DNA of 64,000 bases from Streptomyces formicae (GTDB lineage Bacteria > Actinomycetota > Actinomycetes > Streptomycetales > Streptomycetaceae). Made by a program: the position numbers and the translations under genes. Of the stretch, positions 50,916 to 59,980 are shown piece after piece. Positions within the stretch are counted from its first letter, which is position 1. Each line of letters opens with the position of its first letter. Where the stretch lies: contig NZ_CP071872.1 in the NCBI RefSeq assembly GCF_022647665.1, positions 6,262,001 through 6,326,000 of the forward strand, given 5' to 3'. Under the pieces are notes generated by a model that worked only from the letters and a program-made list of their open reading frames with translations, did not search any database and was not told where the DNA came from.

Positions 50916-51533
50916 ATGACCTCCGTGCTCGACCTCGCCCCCGTCATCCCTGTCGTCGTCATCGACGACGCCACCGACGCCGTGCCGCTCGCCCGCGCCC
51001 TGGTCGCGGGCGGCCTGCCGGCGATCGAGGTGACGCTGCGCACGCCTGCCGCGCTCGACGCGATCAGGGCGATCGCGGACGAAGTACCGGACGCGGTCGT
51101 CGGCGCGGGCACCGTCATCACGTCGGCCGGCGCGGCGGATGCGGCCGCGGCCGGTGCGCGCTTCCTGGTCAGCCCCGGCTGGACCGACCCGCTGCTGGAC
51201 GCGATGCGGTCGTCAGGCGTGCCGTTCCTCCCCGGGGTGTCGACGGCGTCGGAGGTCGTCGCGCTGCTGGAGCGCGGGGTGACGGAGATGAAGTTCTTCC
51301 CGGCGGAGGCGGCGGGTGGCACGGCCTACCTCAGCTCGCTGTCCGGACCGCTGCCCCAGGCCCGCTTCTGCCCGACGGGCGGCGTGTCCCTGGCCTCGGC
51401 CCCGTCGTACCTGGCCCTTCCGAACGTGGGCTGCGTGGGCGGCACGTGGATGCTGCCCCCGTCCGCGCTGGCGGCCCGCGACTGGACCCGCGTGGAGTCC
51501 CTGGCCCGGGAGGCGGCGGCGCTCCGCGCGTGA
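50916..51533 (+). CDS. eda: KDPG/KHG aldolase
   Basis: A 205-aa class-I aldolase of the Entner-Doudoroff/uronate route, splitting 2-keto-3-deoxy-6-phosphogluconate to pyruvate and glyceraldehyde 3-phosphate. Family features: GGLPAIEVTLRTPAALDAIR (catalytic Glu), VVGAGTVITSAGAADAAAAG, ARFLVSPGWTDPLLDA, and the Schiff-base Lys in VTEMKFFPAEAAGG. RFCPTGGVS binds phosphate. Confidence 0.93.
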   Translation: MTSVLDLAPVIPVVVIDDATDAVPLARALVAGGLPAIEVTLRTPAALDAIRAIADEVPDAVVGAGTVITSAGAADAAAAGARFLVSPGWTDPLLDAMRSSGVPFLPGVSTASEVVALLERGVTEMKFFPAEAAGGTAYLSSLSGPLPQARFCPTGGVSLASAPSYLALPNVGCVGGTWMLPPSALAARDWTRVESLAREAAALRA

Positions 51534-51555
51534 CGGGTTGACGCCTGGTGTTCCT

Positions 51556-52307
51556 TGTCCTCAATCGCCGGACGGGCTGCGAGCTCGCCCCGTGTCGGGC
51601 GGGTGCCCGGTGTTTTTGTCCTCAGGCGCCGGACGGGCTTGGGGTGTGCGGTGTTGCCGTGTGTCGGGTGGGTGCCCGGGGGTTTTTGTCCTCAGGCGCC
51701 GGACGGGCTGGGGTGTTGGGGTCGTCCGGTGGCGGGTGGTTGCCGTCCGGGTGTCGCTGCGGGGCTCGCATTCGGGACGGCATGCTGTGTTTTTCCGGGG
51801 GACACCCCCGGACCCCCGTACGTCGCGCGCCCACCCGGCATCGTGCAGTCGTCCGGTATTTCGGCGCGCGCCACAAATCACGCTTGAGTGTCCCGAACGC
51901 GACCCCTCCGCGCCCCCGGGTCAGGTCACCGGCGGTGGCTGACCCCGGTGGTTTGTGGGCAGTCGTCCCGCAGGGCGGGACGGGTGGGCACAAACCACCC
52001 ACCGGCCCGCAGGCGAGCAACGACCCGCGGGCACGACAACCACCCACCCACCCGCACCCGGGGGACTACCCCGGGGCGGGGCCGTGCAGGGTCGGCCCCG
52101 CAGGAGGTGGCGGCAAACGCCGGGTTCCCAACCCGGCACAACCTGTACGCCGCCGCCTCCGAGGAGTCGAGCCCGGAGGGGCCCCGACACGCACCACCCA
52201 CCGGGCACACCCCAAGCCCGTCCGGCGCTTGAGGACAAAGAACCCCGGGCGCCAACCCGGCACACGGCAACACCGCGCACCCCAAGCCCGTCCGGCGCTT
52301 GAGGACA
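51556..52307. repeat. interspersed palindromic repeats in an 820-bp gene-free spacer
   Basis: The 51534-52360 spacer holds no gene. It carries five copies of a ~24-bp element, TGTCCTCAGGCGCCGGACGG plus GCTT: direct at 51556-51579, 51617-51640 and 51687-51710, and inverted at 52213-52237 and 52283-52307. The second and third direct copies lie within a longer ~70-bp duplication that also includes GTGTCGGGTGGGTGCCCGG. This element is common after Streptomyces genes and may act in transcript ends. Confidence 0.8.
51947..51999. terminator. compound stem-loop, possible terminator
   Basis: GGTGGTTTGTG (51947-51957) pairs perfectly with CACAAACCACC (51989-51999), and inside this arm is a second perfect hairpin GTCCCGC-agg-GCGGGAC (51965-51981). 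It lies midway between converging genes, so a bidirectional terminator is plausible; there is no T-tract. Confidence 0.5.
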
Positions 52308-52360
52308 AAAACCCCGGCCCAGCAAAACGCCACCGCGCAACACCGCACCCGCCGAGAGCC

Positions 52361-53629
52361 TCAGCGCAAGTGGGACGTCTCGTTCAGCAGCCGCAGCGAC
52401 GCGTTGCCGTCCGCGTAGTACGCCACCGCCGACAGCGACGCCGCAGACAGCTCCATGCGGAACAGCGCCTCCGGGGGCGCGCCCAGGGCCAGGCGGACCA
52501 GGGTCTTGATCGGGGTGACGTGGGTGACCAGGAGGACCGTGCGGCCGCGGTACTCCTCCGTCAGGCGGTCCCGCGTCGCCGCGACCCGCCTCGCCACCGT
52601 CGCGAAGCTCTCGCCGCCGCCGGTCGGGGTGGCCTTCGGGGAGGCGAGCCAGGCGTCGAGGTCGTCCCCGTACCGCTCGCGGACCTCTGCGAACGTCAGG
52701 CCCTCCCACGCGCCGAAGTCCGTCTCGCGCAGGCCCTCGTCGATCCGTACGCCGAGCCCGAGGCGGGCCGCGACGATCTCCGCGGTCTGGCGGCAGCGCT
52801 TCAGCGGCGAGGAGACGACGTCCTGGATCGTGCCGCGCGCGGCCAGCGCCGTCCCCACGGCCTCGGCCTGCCGCTCGCCGACCGGTGACAGTTCGGGGTC
52901 GGTGCCGCCGCTGCCGGAGAAGCGCTTCTCCGGGGTCAGCGCCGTCTCGCCGTGCCGCAGCAGGACGAACGTGGCCGGCGTCCCGAGGTCGGCGGGCCCC
53001 CATCCGACGGACGGCGTGGACGGCGTGGACGGCGTGGACGGCGCCGGGACGGTCACCGGCGCGTCGGCACGCACACCGGCACCAGCACCAGCACCCGCGC
53101 CGACCAGTGCCGCCCGCGCCTTCGCCGCGCCCGCCGCCGCGTCCCCGACGACCCGCGCGGCGCGCGTGTCCTCGGCGAGCGCGGCCCGCGAGGCGGACGG
53201 CTCCCACTGCCTGCCCCGCTTGCCCGCGTCCATCGCCTCGTTCGCGAGCCGGTCCGCGTGCTTGTTCTTCTCGCGCGGGATCCACTCGTACGTGACCTGC
53301 CCGACCGGGAAGACCCGCGCCGCCTCCGCGGCCAGCGGCTTCATGTCCGGGTGCTTGATCTTCCAGCGGCCCGACATCTGCTCGACGACGAGCTTGGAGT
53401 CCATGCGGACGTGGACGGCGGCGTCCGGGGCGAGTTCCTTCGCCGCCTTCAGGCCGGCGACCAGCCCCCGGTACTCGGCGACGTTGTTCGTCGCCACGCC
53501 GATGTACTCCGCCCGCTCCGCGAGCGGCTCCCCCGTCGCCGGGTCGAGGACGACCGCACCGTAACCGGCGGGCCCCGGGTTGCCCCGGGAGCCCCCGTCG
53601 GCCTCGACGATCAGCTCGCGAGCGGCCAT
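52361..53629 (-). CDS. bifunctional RNase H / acid phosphatase (CobC-like)
   Basis: A 422-aa fusion. Residues 1-140 are RNase HI-like (VEADGGSRGNPGPAGYGAVV, RMDSKLVVEQMSGRW, RLANEAMD). A low-complexity Ala/Pro/Ser linker follows, and residues ~225-420 are a histidine phosphatase (LLRHGETALTPEKRFSG, QDVVSSPLKRCRQTAEIV). The same fusion is known in mycobacteria and Streptomyces; the phosphatase half resembles alpha-ribazole-phosphate phosphatase of cobalamin synthesis. Last gene of a three-gene operon. Confidence 0.94.
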   Translation of the reverse strand: MAARELIVEADGGSRGNPGPAGYGAVVLDPATGEPLAERAEYIGVATNNVAEYRGLVAGLKAAKELAPDAAVHVRMDSKLVVEQMSGRWKIKHPDMKPLAAEAARVFPVGQVTYEWIPREKNKHADRLANEAMDAGKRGRQWEPSASRAALAEDTRAARVVGDAAAGAAKARAALVGAGAGAGAGVRADAPVTVPAPSTPSTPSTPSVGWGPADLGTPATFVLLRHGETALTPEKRFSGSGGTDPELSPVGERQAEAVGTALAARGTIQDVVSSPLKRCRQTAEIVAARLGLGVRIDEGLRETDFGAWEGLTFAEVRERYGDDLDAWLASPKATPTGGGESFATVARRVAATRDRLTEEYRGRTVLLVTHVTPIKTLVRLALGAPPEALFRMELSAASLSAVAYYADGNASLRLLNETSHLR

Positions 53630-54372
53630 CAGAGGCCGGACTCCGACGTACGGACCAGGATGCGGCGGCAGTTCTCGCAGCGGACGACCGCGTCGGCCGC
53701 GGCCGCGCGCACCTCGTTCAGCTCGGTGATGTTGAGCTCGATGTGGCAGCCCTCGCAGCGGCGCTGGTAGAGCCGTGCCGCGCCGATCCCGCCCTGCTGC
53801 TCGCGCAGCTTCTCGTACAGCTTCATCAGGTCGGCAGGCACGGACCCGGCGACGACCTCGCGCTCCTTGGCGACGGAGGCGGCCTCGCCGTCGAGCTCCT
53901 CGTACGCCGCGTCCCTGCGGGCGGTCGCGTCGTCCGTCTTCGCCTGGACCGAGGCGACGCGGTCGGTCAGCTCGGTGACACGTTCCTGCGCGGACTCACG
54001 GCGCTCCATGACCTCCAGGACGACGTCCTCCAGGTCGCCCTGGCGCTTGGCGAGCGAGACGATCTCGTGCTGGAGGCTCTCCAGGTCCTTCGGGGAGGTG
54101 ACCGCGCCGGAGTCGAGGCGCTGCTGGTCGCGGGCGGCGCGCTGGCGCACCTGGTCGACGTCCTGCTCGGCCTTGGTCTGCTCGCGGGCGCAGTCGCTCT
54201 CCTCCGTCTGCGCGGCCACGAGCAGGTCGCGCAGTTGCGTGAGGTCCTTGTTCAGCGTCTCCAGCTCGGCGTGCTCGGGCAGCGACTTGCGCTTGTGCGC
54301 GATCTGCGACAGGCGGACGTCGAGGGCCTGGACGTCGAGGAGGCGGATCTGGTCGGCGGGCGCGGCGTTCAG
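53629..54372 (-). CDS. coiled-coil zinc-ribbon protein (CT398-like)
   Basis: A 247-aa protein: a long coiled coil (residues ~10-185, many Glu/Gln/Arg heptads) then a C4 zinc ribbon (CEGCHIELN and CENCRRIL). Homologues start at NAAPADQIRLLDVQALD; here the only codon at that place is CTG (54372), which overlaps the Nif3 stop as CTGA and has GGAG seven bases upstream. A CTG start is therefore proposed. Function unclear; often next to Nif3 and RNase H. Confidence 0.87.
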   Translation of the reverse strand: MNAAPADQIRLLDVQALDVRLSQIAHKRKSLPEHAELETLNKDLTQLRDLLVAAQTEESDCAREQTKAEQDVDQVRQRAARDQQRLDSGAVTSPKDLESLQHEIVSLAKRQGDLEDVVLEVMERRESAQERVTELTDRVASVQAKTDDATARRDAAYEELDGEAASVAKEREVVAGSVPADLMKLYEKLREQQGGIGAARLYQRRCEGCHIELNITELNEVRAAAADAVVRCENCRRILVRTSESGL

Positions 54373-55196
54373 TTGGGGGCTCCAGAGGTGTGGTGGGAGG
54401 ACCAGGGGTCGGTGACCGTCTTCGAGACGTGGACCCGCAGGTCCCAGCCGTGGCGGTCGGAAATCTCGTCGAGCTGGGCGGCGGCCTGCTCGCACCAGGG
54501 CCATTCGGTGGCCCAGTGGGCGGCGTCGACCAGACCGAGCTTCCCGGAGGGGGACGGGTGCTGGGTCGCCTCGGACGCCGGGTGGTGGCGCAGGTCGGCG
54601 GTGAGGTACGCGTCGACGCCCGCGGCCCGTACGACGTCGAAGAGGCTGTCGCCGGAGCCGCCGCTGACGGCGACCCGGCGGACGATCGCGTCCGGGTCGC
54701 CGGCGACCCGGATGCCCTGCGCGGTGGCGGGCAGCCGCTGCGCGGCACGGGCGCCGAACTCACGCAGGGTGAGCGGGTGGTCGAGCTCGCAGATCCGGCC
54801 GAGCCCGTTCTCGGGCACGAGGGGGCCGGTGACACGCAGGCCGAGCGCGCCGGCGAGGGCGTCGGAGACGCCGGGGTCGGCGGTGTCGGCGTTGGTGTGC
54901 GCGACGTGCAGGGCGATGTCGTGCTTGATGAGGGTGTGCACGACCCGGCCCTTGAAGTGGGAGGCCGCGACCGTCGTCGTACCGCGCAGATAGAGCGGGT
55001 GGTGGGTGACGATCAGGTCCGCGCCGACGGCGATCGCCTCGTCGGCGATCTCCTGGACGGGGTCGACGGCGAAGAGGACACGGGTGACCTCGGCGCCGGG
55101 GTCGCCGCAGACCGTGCCGACGGCGTCCCACTCCTCGGCCCGCTCGGGGGGCCAGAGGACGTCGAGCGCGGCGATGACTTCAGACAGACGGGGCAC
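54369..55196 (-). CDS. Nif3-like dinuclear metal-centre protein
   Basis: A 275-aa NIF3/DUF34 protein. Metal-binding regions include ADLIVTHHPLYLRG (near residue 68), KHDIALHVAHTNADTA (near 98) and the C-terminal LGLVDAAHWATEWPWCEQA. It starts with a GTG at 55196 (PRLSEVIAALDVLWPPE). Role suggested for the family includes GTP cyclohydrolase- or folate-related chemistry, not proven. First gene of the operon. Confidence 0.9.
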   Translation of the reverse strand: MPRLSEVIAALDVLWPPERAEEWDAVGTVCGDPGAEVTRVLFAVDPVQEIADEAIAVGADLIVTHHPLYLRGTTTVAASHFKGRVVHTLIKHDIALHVAHTNADTADPGVSDALAGALGLRVTGPLVPENGLGRICELDHPLTLREFGARAAQRLPATAQGIRVAGDPDAIVRRVAVSGGSGDSLFDVVRAAGVDAYLTADLRHHPASEATQHPSPSGKLGLVDAAHWATEWPWCEQAAAQLDEISDRHGWDLRVHVSKTVTDPWSSHHTSGAPN

Positions 55197-55386
55197 GGAG
55201 CAAAGGCTACCTGCCCGGCGCGCCGCGCCACTCTGTGCAGGCCCGCGACCGGTGCCGCGCAGCACAACGACCCCTGCGAGCTCAGGCGAACCGGGAGACG
55301 GCCACCCTTATGTGTGAAGTGAGCGGTCTCGCGTTGTTCGGCTGGAAGTGCGAAAACTAGCTTCGGTGGCCGGAGGTGAACAGCCG

Positions 55387-56544
55387 ATGACAGTGTGTGC
55401 CATCGAGGAGGCCACGGAGGACGCGGCCGTTCGGCGGGCGGCGTTCACGATCAGCCCGGACGGCTGTTACGCGGCACGGCTCGCGGGCGCCGGAGAGGCG
55501 CGCTTCGCCGAGCGGTGGACGCTCGACGGACCCGAGCCGTACGCGGTGCCGCTCCCGCTCGGCCAGCCCGAGGAGCCCGACGCGCAGGTGGCGCCGATGG
55601 CCGACGGGCGGGTGCTGATCAGCCGGCGGCTGGCGGACCGGCAGATGTTCTCACTGCTCTATCCGACCGGCCCTGGCACGGGCGAACTGCCCCTCGGCGC
55701 GGTCGAGTCGGCGTCCGCGATGACGCTTCTCCCGCCGTCGCCGAACGGCACCTGTGTGTACGCCCTGGCCCACGGCGAGGGCACGACGGCGGTGTGGCTG
55801 GTGGCGGGCGGGGCGTTCGGGCCCGAGCGGGTCGCGCAGGTGCCGGGCCGCTGCTCGGGCGGGGTGTGGCTGGACCGTACGGGCCGGATGCTCGCCCTGG
55901 ACCGGGAGACGGACGGGACCACCAAGGCGGTGGCGGTCGACCTGGAGCGGGGCGGCGAGGTGACGCCGCTGCTGCAGATCACCGAGGACAGCAACGACCG
56001 GCTGCTGCTCGCGGACGCCGAGAGCGGGCTGCTGCTGATCCGCTCGGACGCGGCGGGGCACGACCGGCTGGGGTGGGGTGTGCTGGGCAGCCTGCGGCCG
56101 GTGCGGTTCCCGGAGTGCCTGCGCCTGGCGGACGCCACGGTGACGCCGTTCGCGATCCAGCCGGGGCAGGTGCTGATGCCGGAGAGCTGCGCGGTGGCGC
56201 TGCGGATCGACGCGGCGGCGGGCAGCTGGCTCGGCGTGTGGCGCCCTTCGGCGCGGCGCATGCTGCAACTGGCCGGACCTGTGGGGTGGTTGACCGGGAC
56301 GGGGCTGTGGACGAGGGAGGGGGTGCTGCATCTGCCGTACGCGACGGACGCGGTGCCCTGCGGGGTGGCGCGGACGGAGATACCGGACGCCGCGTTCCAG
56401 CCCGAGACGGTCACCGTGATCACCGGATCGGCACAAGCGGAATCCGCAGGTGGGGAACCGTGCGGGGGCGAGGGGGGTCCTGTCGTGTGCAGGCCGGTGC
56501 CGCTGCAGCAGGCGCCCCTGACCGGGCGGGTGACGCCTGGTTAG
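55387..56544 (+). CDS. beta-propeller-like protein of unknown function
   Basis: A 385-aa soluble protein with no signal peptide or membrane segment. Repeated blades can be seen (for example APMADGRVLISRRLADRQMF, GGVWLDRTGRMLALDRETDG, LLLADAESGLLLIRSDAAGH), like other Streptomyces proteins with a WD-type sheet core. GGAGGTGAA lies six bases before the ATG, an excellent ribosome site. Divergent from the Nif3 gene. Confidence 0.8.
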   Translation: MTVCAIEEATEDAAVRRAAFTISPDGCYAARLAGAGEARFAERWTLDGPEPYAVPLPLGQPEEPDAQVAPMADGRVLISRRLADRQMFSLLYPTGPGTGELPLGAVESASAMTLLPPSPNGTCVYALAHGEGTTAVWLVAGGAFGPERVAQVPGRCSGGVWLDRTGRMLALDRETDGTTKAVAVDLERGGEVTPLLQITEDSNDRLLLADAESGLLLIRSDAAGHDRLGWGVLGSLRPVRFPECLRLADATVTPFAIQPGQVLMPESCAVALRIDAAAGSWLGVWRPSARRMLQLAGPVGWLTGTGLWTREGVLHLPYATDAVPCGVARTEIPDAAFQPETVTVITGSAQAESAGGEPCGGEGGPVVCRPVPLQQAPLTGRVTPG

Positions 56545-56629
56545 ACTTTCTGACCGGGGGCTGCGCGGCCGTACCGTCCGGCCCTTTGCGACACGAAATC
56601 AGCAATCCACGACGGGGTGAACCTTTTCC

Positions 56630-56794
56630 ATGTCTGAAGCCCGAACCGACACGACCCAGGCGCGTCCGCAGGGGGCGGGCGCGAGCCAGGCCGGGTCCGG
56701 CGGCGCCGGCAAGCACCGGGGCGGTGCGGCGCGGGAGGACGTCACGCCCCCGGCGGCCGCGGGCCGCCACCGCCGCCCCAGCGGCGGCCAGTAG
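56630..56794 (+). CDS. small basic Gly/Ala-rich protein
   Basis: A 54-aa frame from ATG at 56630 (MSEARTDTTQARPQGAGASQ) to GRHRRPSGGQ, with GGGGTGAA upstream. The segment GKHRGGAAREDVTPP and the Arg/His-rich end resemble short conserved Streptomyces proteins of unknown function. It is probably disordered. The surrounding longer frame does not look coding. Confidence 0.6.
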   Translation: MSEARTDTTQARPQGAGASQAGSGGAGKHRGGAAREDVTPPAAAGRHRRPSGGQ

Positions 56795-56919
56795 TCCGGG
56801 CCAGGCGGTCCGGAGGGGCTTGGTTCGCCCCGGACTGCACCCGGCAACGCGTGCGGTCCGGGGCGCTACCCGGGCCGGGGGGCTACCCCGGCAGCCGGGG
56901 CACTGCCCAAGCCGGGGCA

Positions 56920-57891
56920 CTACCCCCGCTTCAGCCCCAGGACCTCCGTCGCCGCGAACGTCTCGTCCGCCGGACGGGCCTCGTAGTACGGCGACAGCAC
57001 CGCGTCCAGTTCCTCGTACGAGAACGCCTCCTTCGCCGCGTCGAACTGGGCCGCCACCTTCGGGCGCTCGACGATCGCCACCATGCCGCCGTGGACGACG
57101 AGGAGCTGCCCGGTGACATGGGAGGCGGCCGGCGAAGCGAGGTAGGCGACGAGGGGGGAGACGTGTTCGGGGGCGAGCGGGTCGAGTGAGCCGTCGCCCG
57201 GCACGGCGAAGCCGGCGAAGACGTCCTGCGTCATGCGCGTACGGGCCCGTGGGCAGATCACGTTGGCCGTGACGCCGTATTTGCGCAGCGCCAGCGCCGT
57301 CGAGGTGGTGAGGCCCACGATGCCACCCTTGGCCGCGGCGTAGTTCGGCTGGCCCGCCGAGCCGGCGAGGAACGCCTCAGACGAGGTGTTGACGACGCGG
57401 CCGTACACGGGACCGCCCGCCGCCTTGGAGCGTTCGCGCCAGTGGACCGACGCGAAGTGGGTGGTGTTGAAGTGGCCCTTGAGGTGGACCCGGACGACCG
57501 AGTCCCACTCGTCCTCGCTCATCGAGAAGACCATGCGGTCCCGCAGGATCCCCGCGTTGTTGACGAGGATGTCCAGCTTCCCGTACGTGCCGACGGCCAG
57601 GTCGACCAGGGCGCGCGCCGACGCGAAGTCGGATACGTCGCCGAGGTGGGCGACCGCCTGGCCGCCCGCGGCGCGGATCTCCGCCGCGACCTCCTCCGCG
57701 GGCGCCGCGCCGGCCTCGCCGGAGCCTCCCCCATGGCCTTCGCCATGGGAGGTGCCCCCACGTCCGGGCTGCCCGTAGTCGTTGACGACGACGCTCGCCC
57801 CGAGCCCGGCGAGCTCCAGGGCCTCCGCCCGGCCCAGTCCGCGGCCCGCGCCGGTGACGATCGCGGACAGGCCCTCCAAGGGGAGTGACAT
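56920..57891 (-). CDS. SDR oxidoreductase (17beta-HSD4/FabG-like)
   Basis: A 323-aa SDR with TGAGRGLGRAEALEL, GKLDILVNNAGILRDRM, catalytic NYAAAKGG (YxxxK), and a C-terminal PKVAAQFDAAKEAFS extension seen in the 3-hydroxyacyl-CoA dehydrogenase branch of peroxisomal 17beta-HSD4-like enzymes. Residues ~45-60 (SHGEGHGGG) come from an inserted palindrome. It is probably co-transcribed with the Zn-ADH and MaoC genes for fatty-acid or steroid breakdown. Confidence 0.9.
   Translation of the reverse strand: MSLPLEGLSAIVTGAGRGLGRAEALELAGLGASVVVNDYGQPGRGGTSHGEGHGGGSGEAGAAPAEEVAAEIRAAGGQAVAHLGDVSDFASARALVDLAVGTYGKLDILVNNAGILRDRMVFSMSEDEWDSVVRVHLKGHFNTTHFASVHWRERSKAAGGPVYGRVVNTSSEAFLAGSAGQPNYAAAKGGIVGLTTSTALALRKYGVTANVICPRARTRMTQDVFAGFAVPGDGSLDPLAPEHVSPLVAYLASPAASHVTGQLLVVHGGMVAIVERPKVAAQFDAAKEAFSYEELDAVLSPYYEARPADETFAATEVLGLKRG
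57725..57752. repeat. short palindrome inserted within an SDR gene
   Basis: CCTCCCCCATGGC-cttc-GCCATGGGAGG (with one unpaired C) forms a hairpin in the SDR coding region and adds the residues SHGEGHGGG in frame. This GGGGGAG/CTCCC-type hairpin is similar to the small mobile-like palindromes found across Streptomyces genomes. Confidence 0.65.
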
Positions 57892-57902
57892 GAACCGTCC
57901 TC

Positions 57903-58979
57903 TCAGATCTCGATGCAGGTCCGCAGCGCCTCGCCCGTACGCATCTGGGTCAGCGCCTCGTTGATCTCGGCCAGCTGCACCCGGTGGGTGATCAGCGACT
58001 CCAGGTCGACACGGCCCGCCCGCCACAGGGCGATGGCGCGTTCGTACGAGCGGAGCACGTCCCCGCCGCCGTACATCGACGGCAGGATCCGCTTCTCGTC
58101 GAAGAACAGCTCGAACATGTTGAGCTGGAGGAAGTCGTCCATCGCGCCCGCGCCGACGATGCACAGCGTCCCGCCGCGCCGGGTCGTCTCGTACGCCGTC
58201 CGTGCCGTAGCGGACTTGCCGACGACCTCGAAGACGTAGTCGAAGCCCTCGCCGCCGGTGATCCGCTGCTTGGCGTCGGCGAGTTCGTCGGGCGGGATCG
58301 CCTCGGTCGCACCGAAGCGCAGCGCCGCCTCGCGCCGCGAGGCCACCGGGTCGACGGCGACGATCTGCGCCGCGCCCTGCACGCGGGCGCCCTGGATGGT
58401 GGAGATGCCGACGCCGCCGCAGCCGATGACGGCGACCGACGAACCGGCCTCCACCTTCGCGGTGTTGATGGCCGCGCCGAGCCCCGTCGTGACCCCGCAG
58501 CCGATGAGGGCGGCGATGTCGTACGGGACGTCGTCAGGGATCGGGACGGCGCAGCCCGCGTCGACCACGACCTCCTCGGCGAAGGTGCCGGTGCCGGCGA
58601 AGCCGAAGACATCACCGGCGGGGCGCTTGAAGTTGGGCGTGCCGGCGTTCATGAACCCGGCCAGACAGAGCTGCGACTGGCCGCGCTTGCAGGCGGGGCA
58701 GACACCGCACGCGGGCAGCCAGCACATCAGCACCCGGTCGCCCTGTGTGAGGCTGGTGACCCCGTCGCCGACGTCGAGGATCTCGCCCGCTCCCTCGTGG
58801 CCGGGGATGAAGGGCGCGGGCTGCGGCAGCACCCCGCTCATCGCCGAGACGTCCGAATGGCACAGCCCGGTCGCCCGGACCCGGATCTTCACCTTTCCGG
58901 GGCCGAAGCCCACCGCCTCGACGTCGTCGAGTACGTCGAGTTTGTCCTGGCCTATCTCGTGCAGTACGGCTGCGCGCAT
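57903..58979 (-). CDS. zinc-dependent alcohol dehydrogenase (class III-like)
   Basis: A 358-aa MDR enzyme. Catalytic zinc ligands are in GLCHSDVSAMSG and PGHEGAGEILDVG, and structural zinc comes from CGVCPACKRGQSQLC (four Cys). The cofactor loop GCGGVGISTIQGA and VDPVASRREAALRFGATEAI follow. NAD is the likely acceptor. It lies 11 bp from the SDR gene and 28 bp from MaoC; actinobacterial homologues act in steroid or alcohol oxidation. Confidence 0.92.
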   Translation of the reverse strand: MRAAVLHEIGQDKLDVLDDVEAVGFGPGKVKIRVRATGLCHSDVSAMSGVLPQPAPFIPGHEGAGEILDVGDGVTSLTQGDRVLMCWLPACGVCPACKRGQSQLCLAGFMNAGTPNFKRPAGDVFGFAGTGTFAEEVVVDAGCAVPIPDDVPYDIAALIGCGVTTGLGAAINTAKVEAGSSVAVIGCGGVGISTIQGARVQGAAQIVAVDPVASRREAALRFGATEAIPPDELADAKQRITGGEGFDYVFEVVGKSATARTAYETTRRGGTLCIVGAGAMDDFLQLNMFELFFDEKRILPSMYGGGDVLRSYERAIALWRAGRVDLESLITHRVQLAEINEALTQMRTGEALRTCIEI

Positions 58980-59007
58980 GGTGCGGCTCCCTTCAGGAGG
59001 CTTCCAC

Positions 59008-59865
59008 TCAGGAGGTTTCGACGACGGTGTCGGCGAGGACGGGAGCGTCGTCCCGCTCCGCGGCCGTCACCGACACCTGGACCTTGCTGCTGTCCTGCTG
59101 CCACATCCGGATCCGCAGGGTCTCCCCCGGGAAGACCACCCCGGCGAAGCGGGTGCTGTACGAGCGGACGCGTGTGACGTTCCCGTCGAGGAGCGTGTCG
59201 ACGACCGCCTTGAGCGTCATGCCGTACGAGCACAGCCCGTGCAGGATCGGCCGGTCGAAGCCCGCGAGCCCGGCGAACTCCGGGTCCGCGTGCAGCGGGT
59301 TCCAGTCGCCGGAGAGCCGGTAGAGCAGCGCCTGGTCCTCGCGGACGGCCCGCTCGACGGTCTTGTCGGGCTCGCGCTCGGGCTGCTCCACCCGTACGGA
59401 CGGCCCGCGTTCGCCGCCGAAGCCGCCTTCGCCGCGTACGAAGATCTGCGCGTCGCTCGTCCAGAGCGGGCCGTCCTCGTCGGCCGCCTCGGAGCGCAGG
59501 ACGAGGATCGCGGCCTTGCCCTTGTCGTAGACAGCCGCGACGCGCGAGGTGCTGGTGGCCCGGCCCTTGACGGGGATGGGGCGGTGGAGTGTGATCGTCT
59601 GCCCGCCGTGCAGGACGGCCGCGAGGTCGACGTCGATCCCGGGGGCGGAGAGTCCGCCGACGACTCCCATGCCCGCGCCCGCGACGGTGGCGAAGCTGGG
59701 CAGGACGTGCAGCCGCGACTCCAGGGTGTAGCGCAGCTCGTCGGGGTCGGTGGCCGGGACGCCGGCGCCGAGACCGAGGTGGTAGAGCTGGATGTCCTTG
59801 TGGCCCCAGCTGATCTCGGCGCTGCGCGGCTCGGCCGCGATCGCCTTGGCGGCATCGATGGGCAT
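59008..59865 (-). CDS. MaoC-family 2-enoyl-CoA hydratase
   Basis: A 285-aa double hot-dog hydratase. The hydratase-2 motif is RLSGDWNPLHADPEFAGLAG then FDRPILHGLCSYGMTLKAVV at about residues 185-225, with catalytic Asp and His. The N-terminal half holds the degenerate first fold. It hydrates 2-enoyl-CoA to (R)-3-hydroxyacyl-CoA, handing product to the SDR. First gene of the operon, with a KstR-like operator upstream. Confidence 0.92.
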   Translation of the reverse strand: MPIDAAKAIAAEPRSAEISWGHKDIQLYHLGLGAGVPATDPDELRYTLESRLHVLPSFATVAGAGMGVVGGLSAPGIDVDLAAVLHGGQTITLHRPIPVKGRATSTSRVAAVYDKGKAAILVLRSEAADEDGPLWTSDAQIFVRGEGGFGGERGPSVRVEQPEREPDKTVERAVREDQALLYRLSGDWNPLHADPEFAGLAGFDRPILHGLCSYGMTLKAVVDTLLDGNVTRVRSYSTRFAGVVFPGETLRIRMWQQDSSKVQVSVTAAERDDAPVLADTVVETS

Positions 59866-59980
59866 GAGGCTGCTTCTCCTACGACGGTTGAGGAGTGGAA
59901 GACCTCGGTGCGGCCGTCCGCACCGTCGGCCGCACCGAGGCCGTACGCGGGCCGGCTTCCCCGCGTCCGTGTACTGCTTC

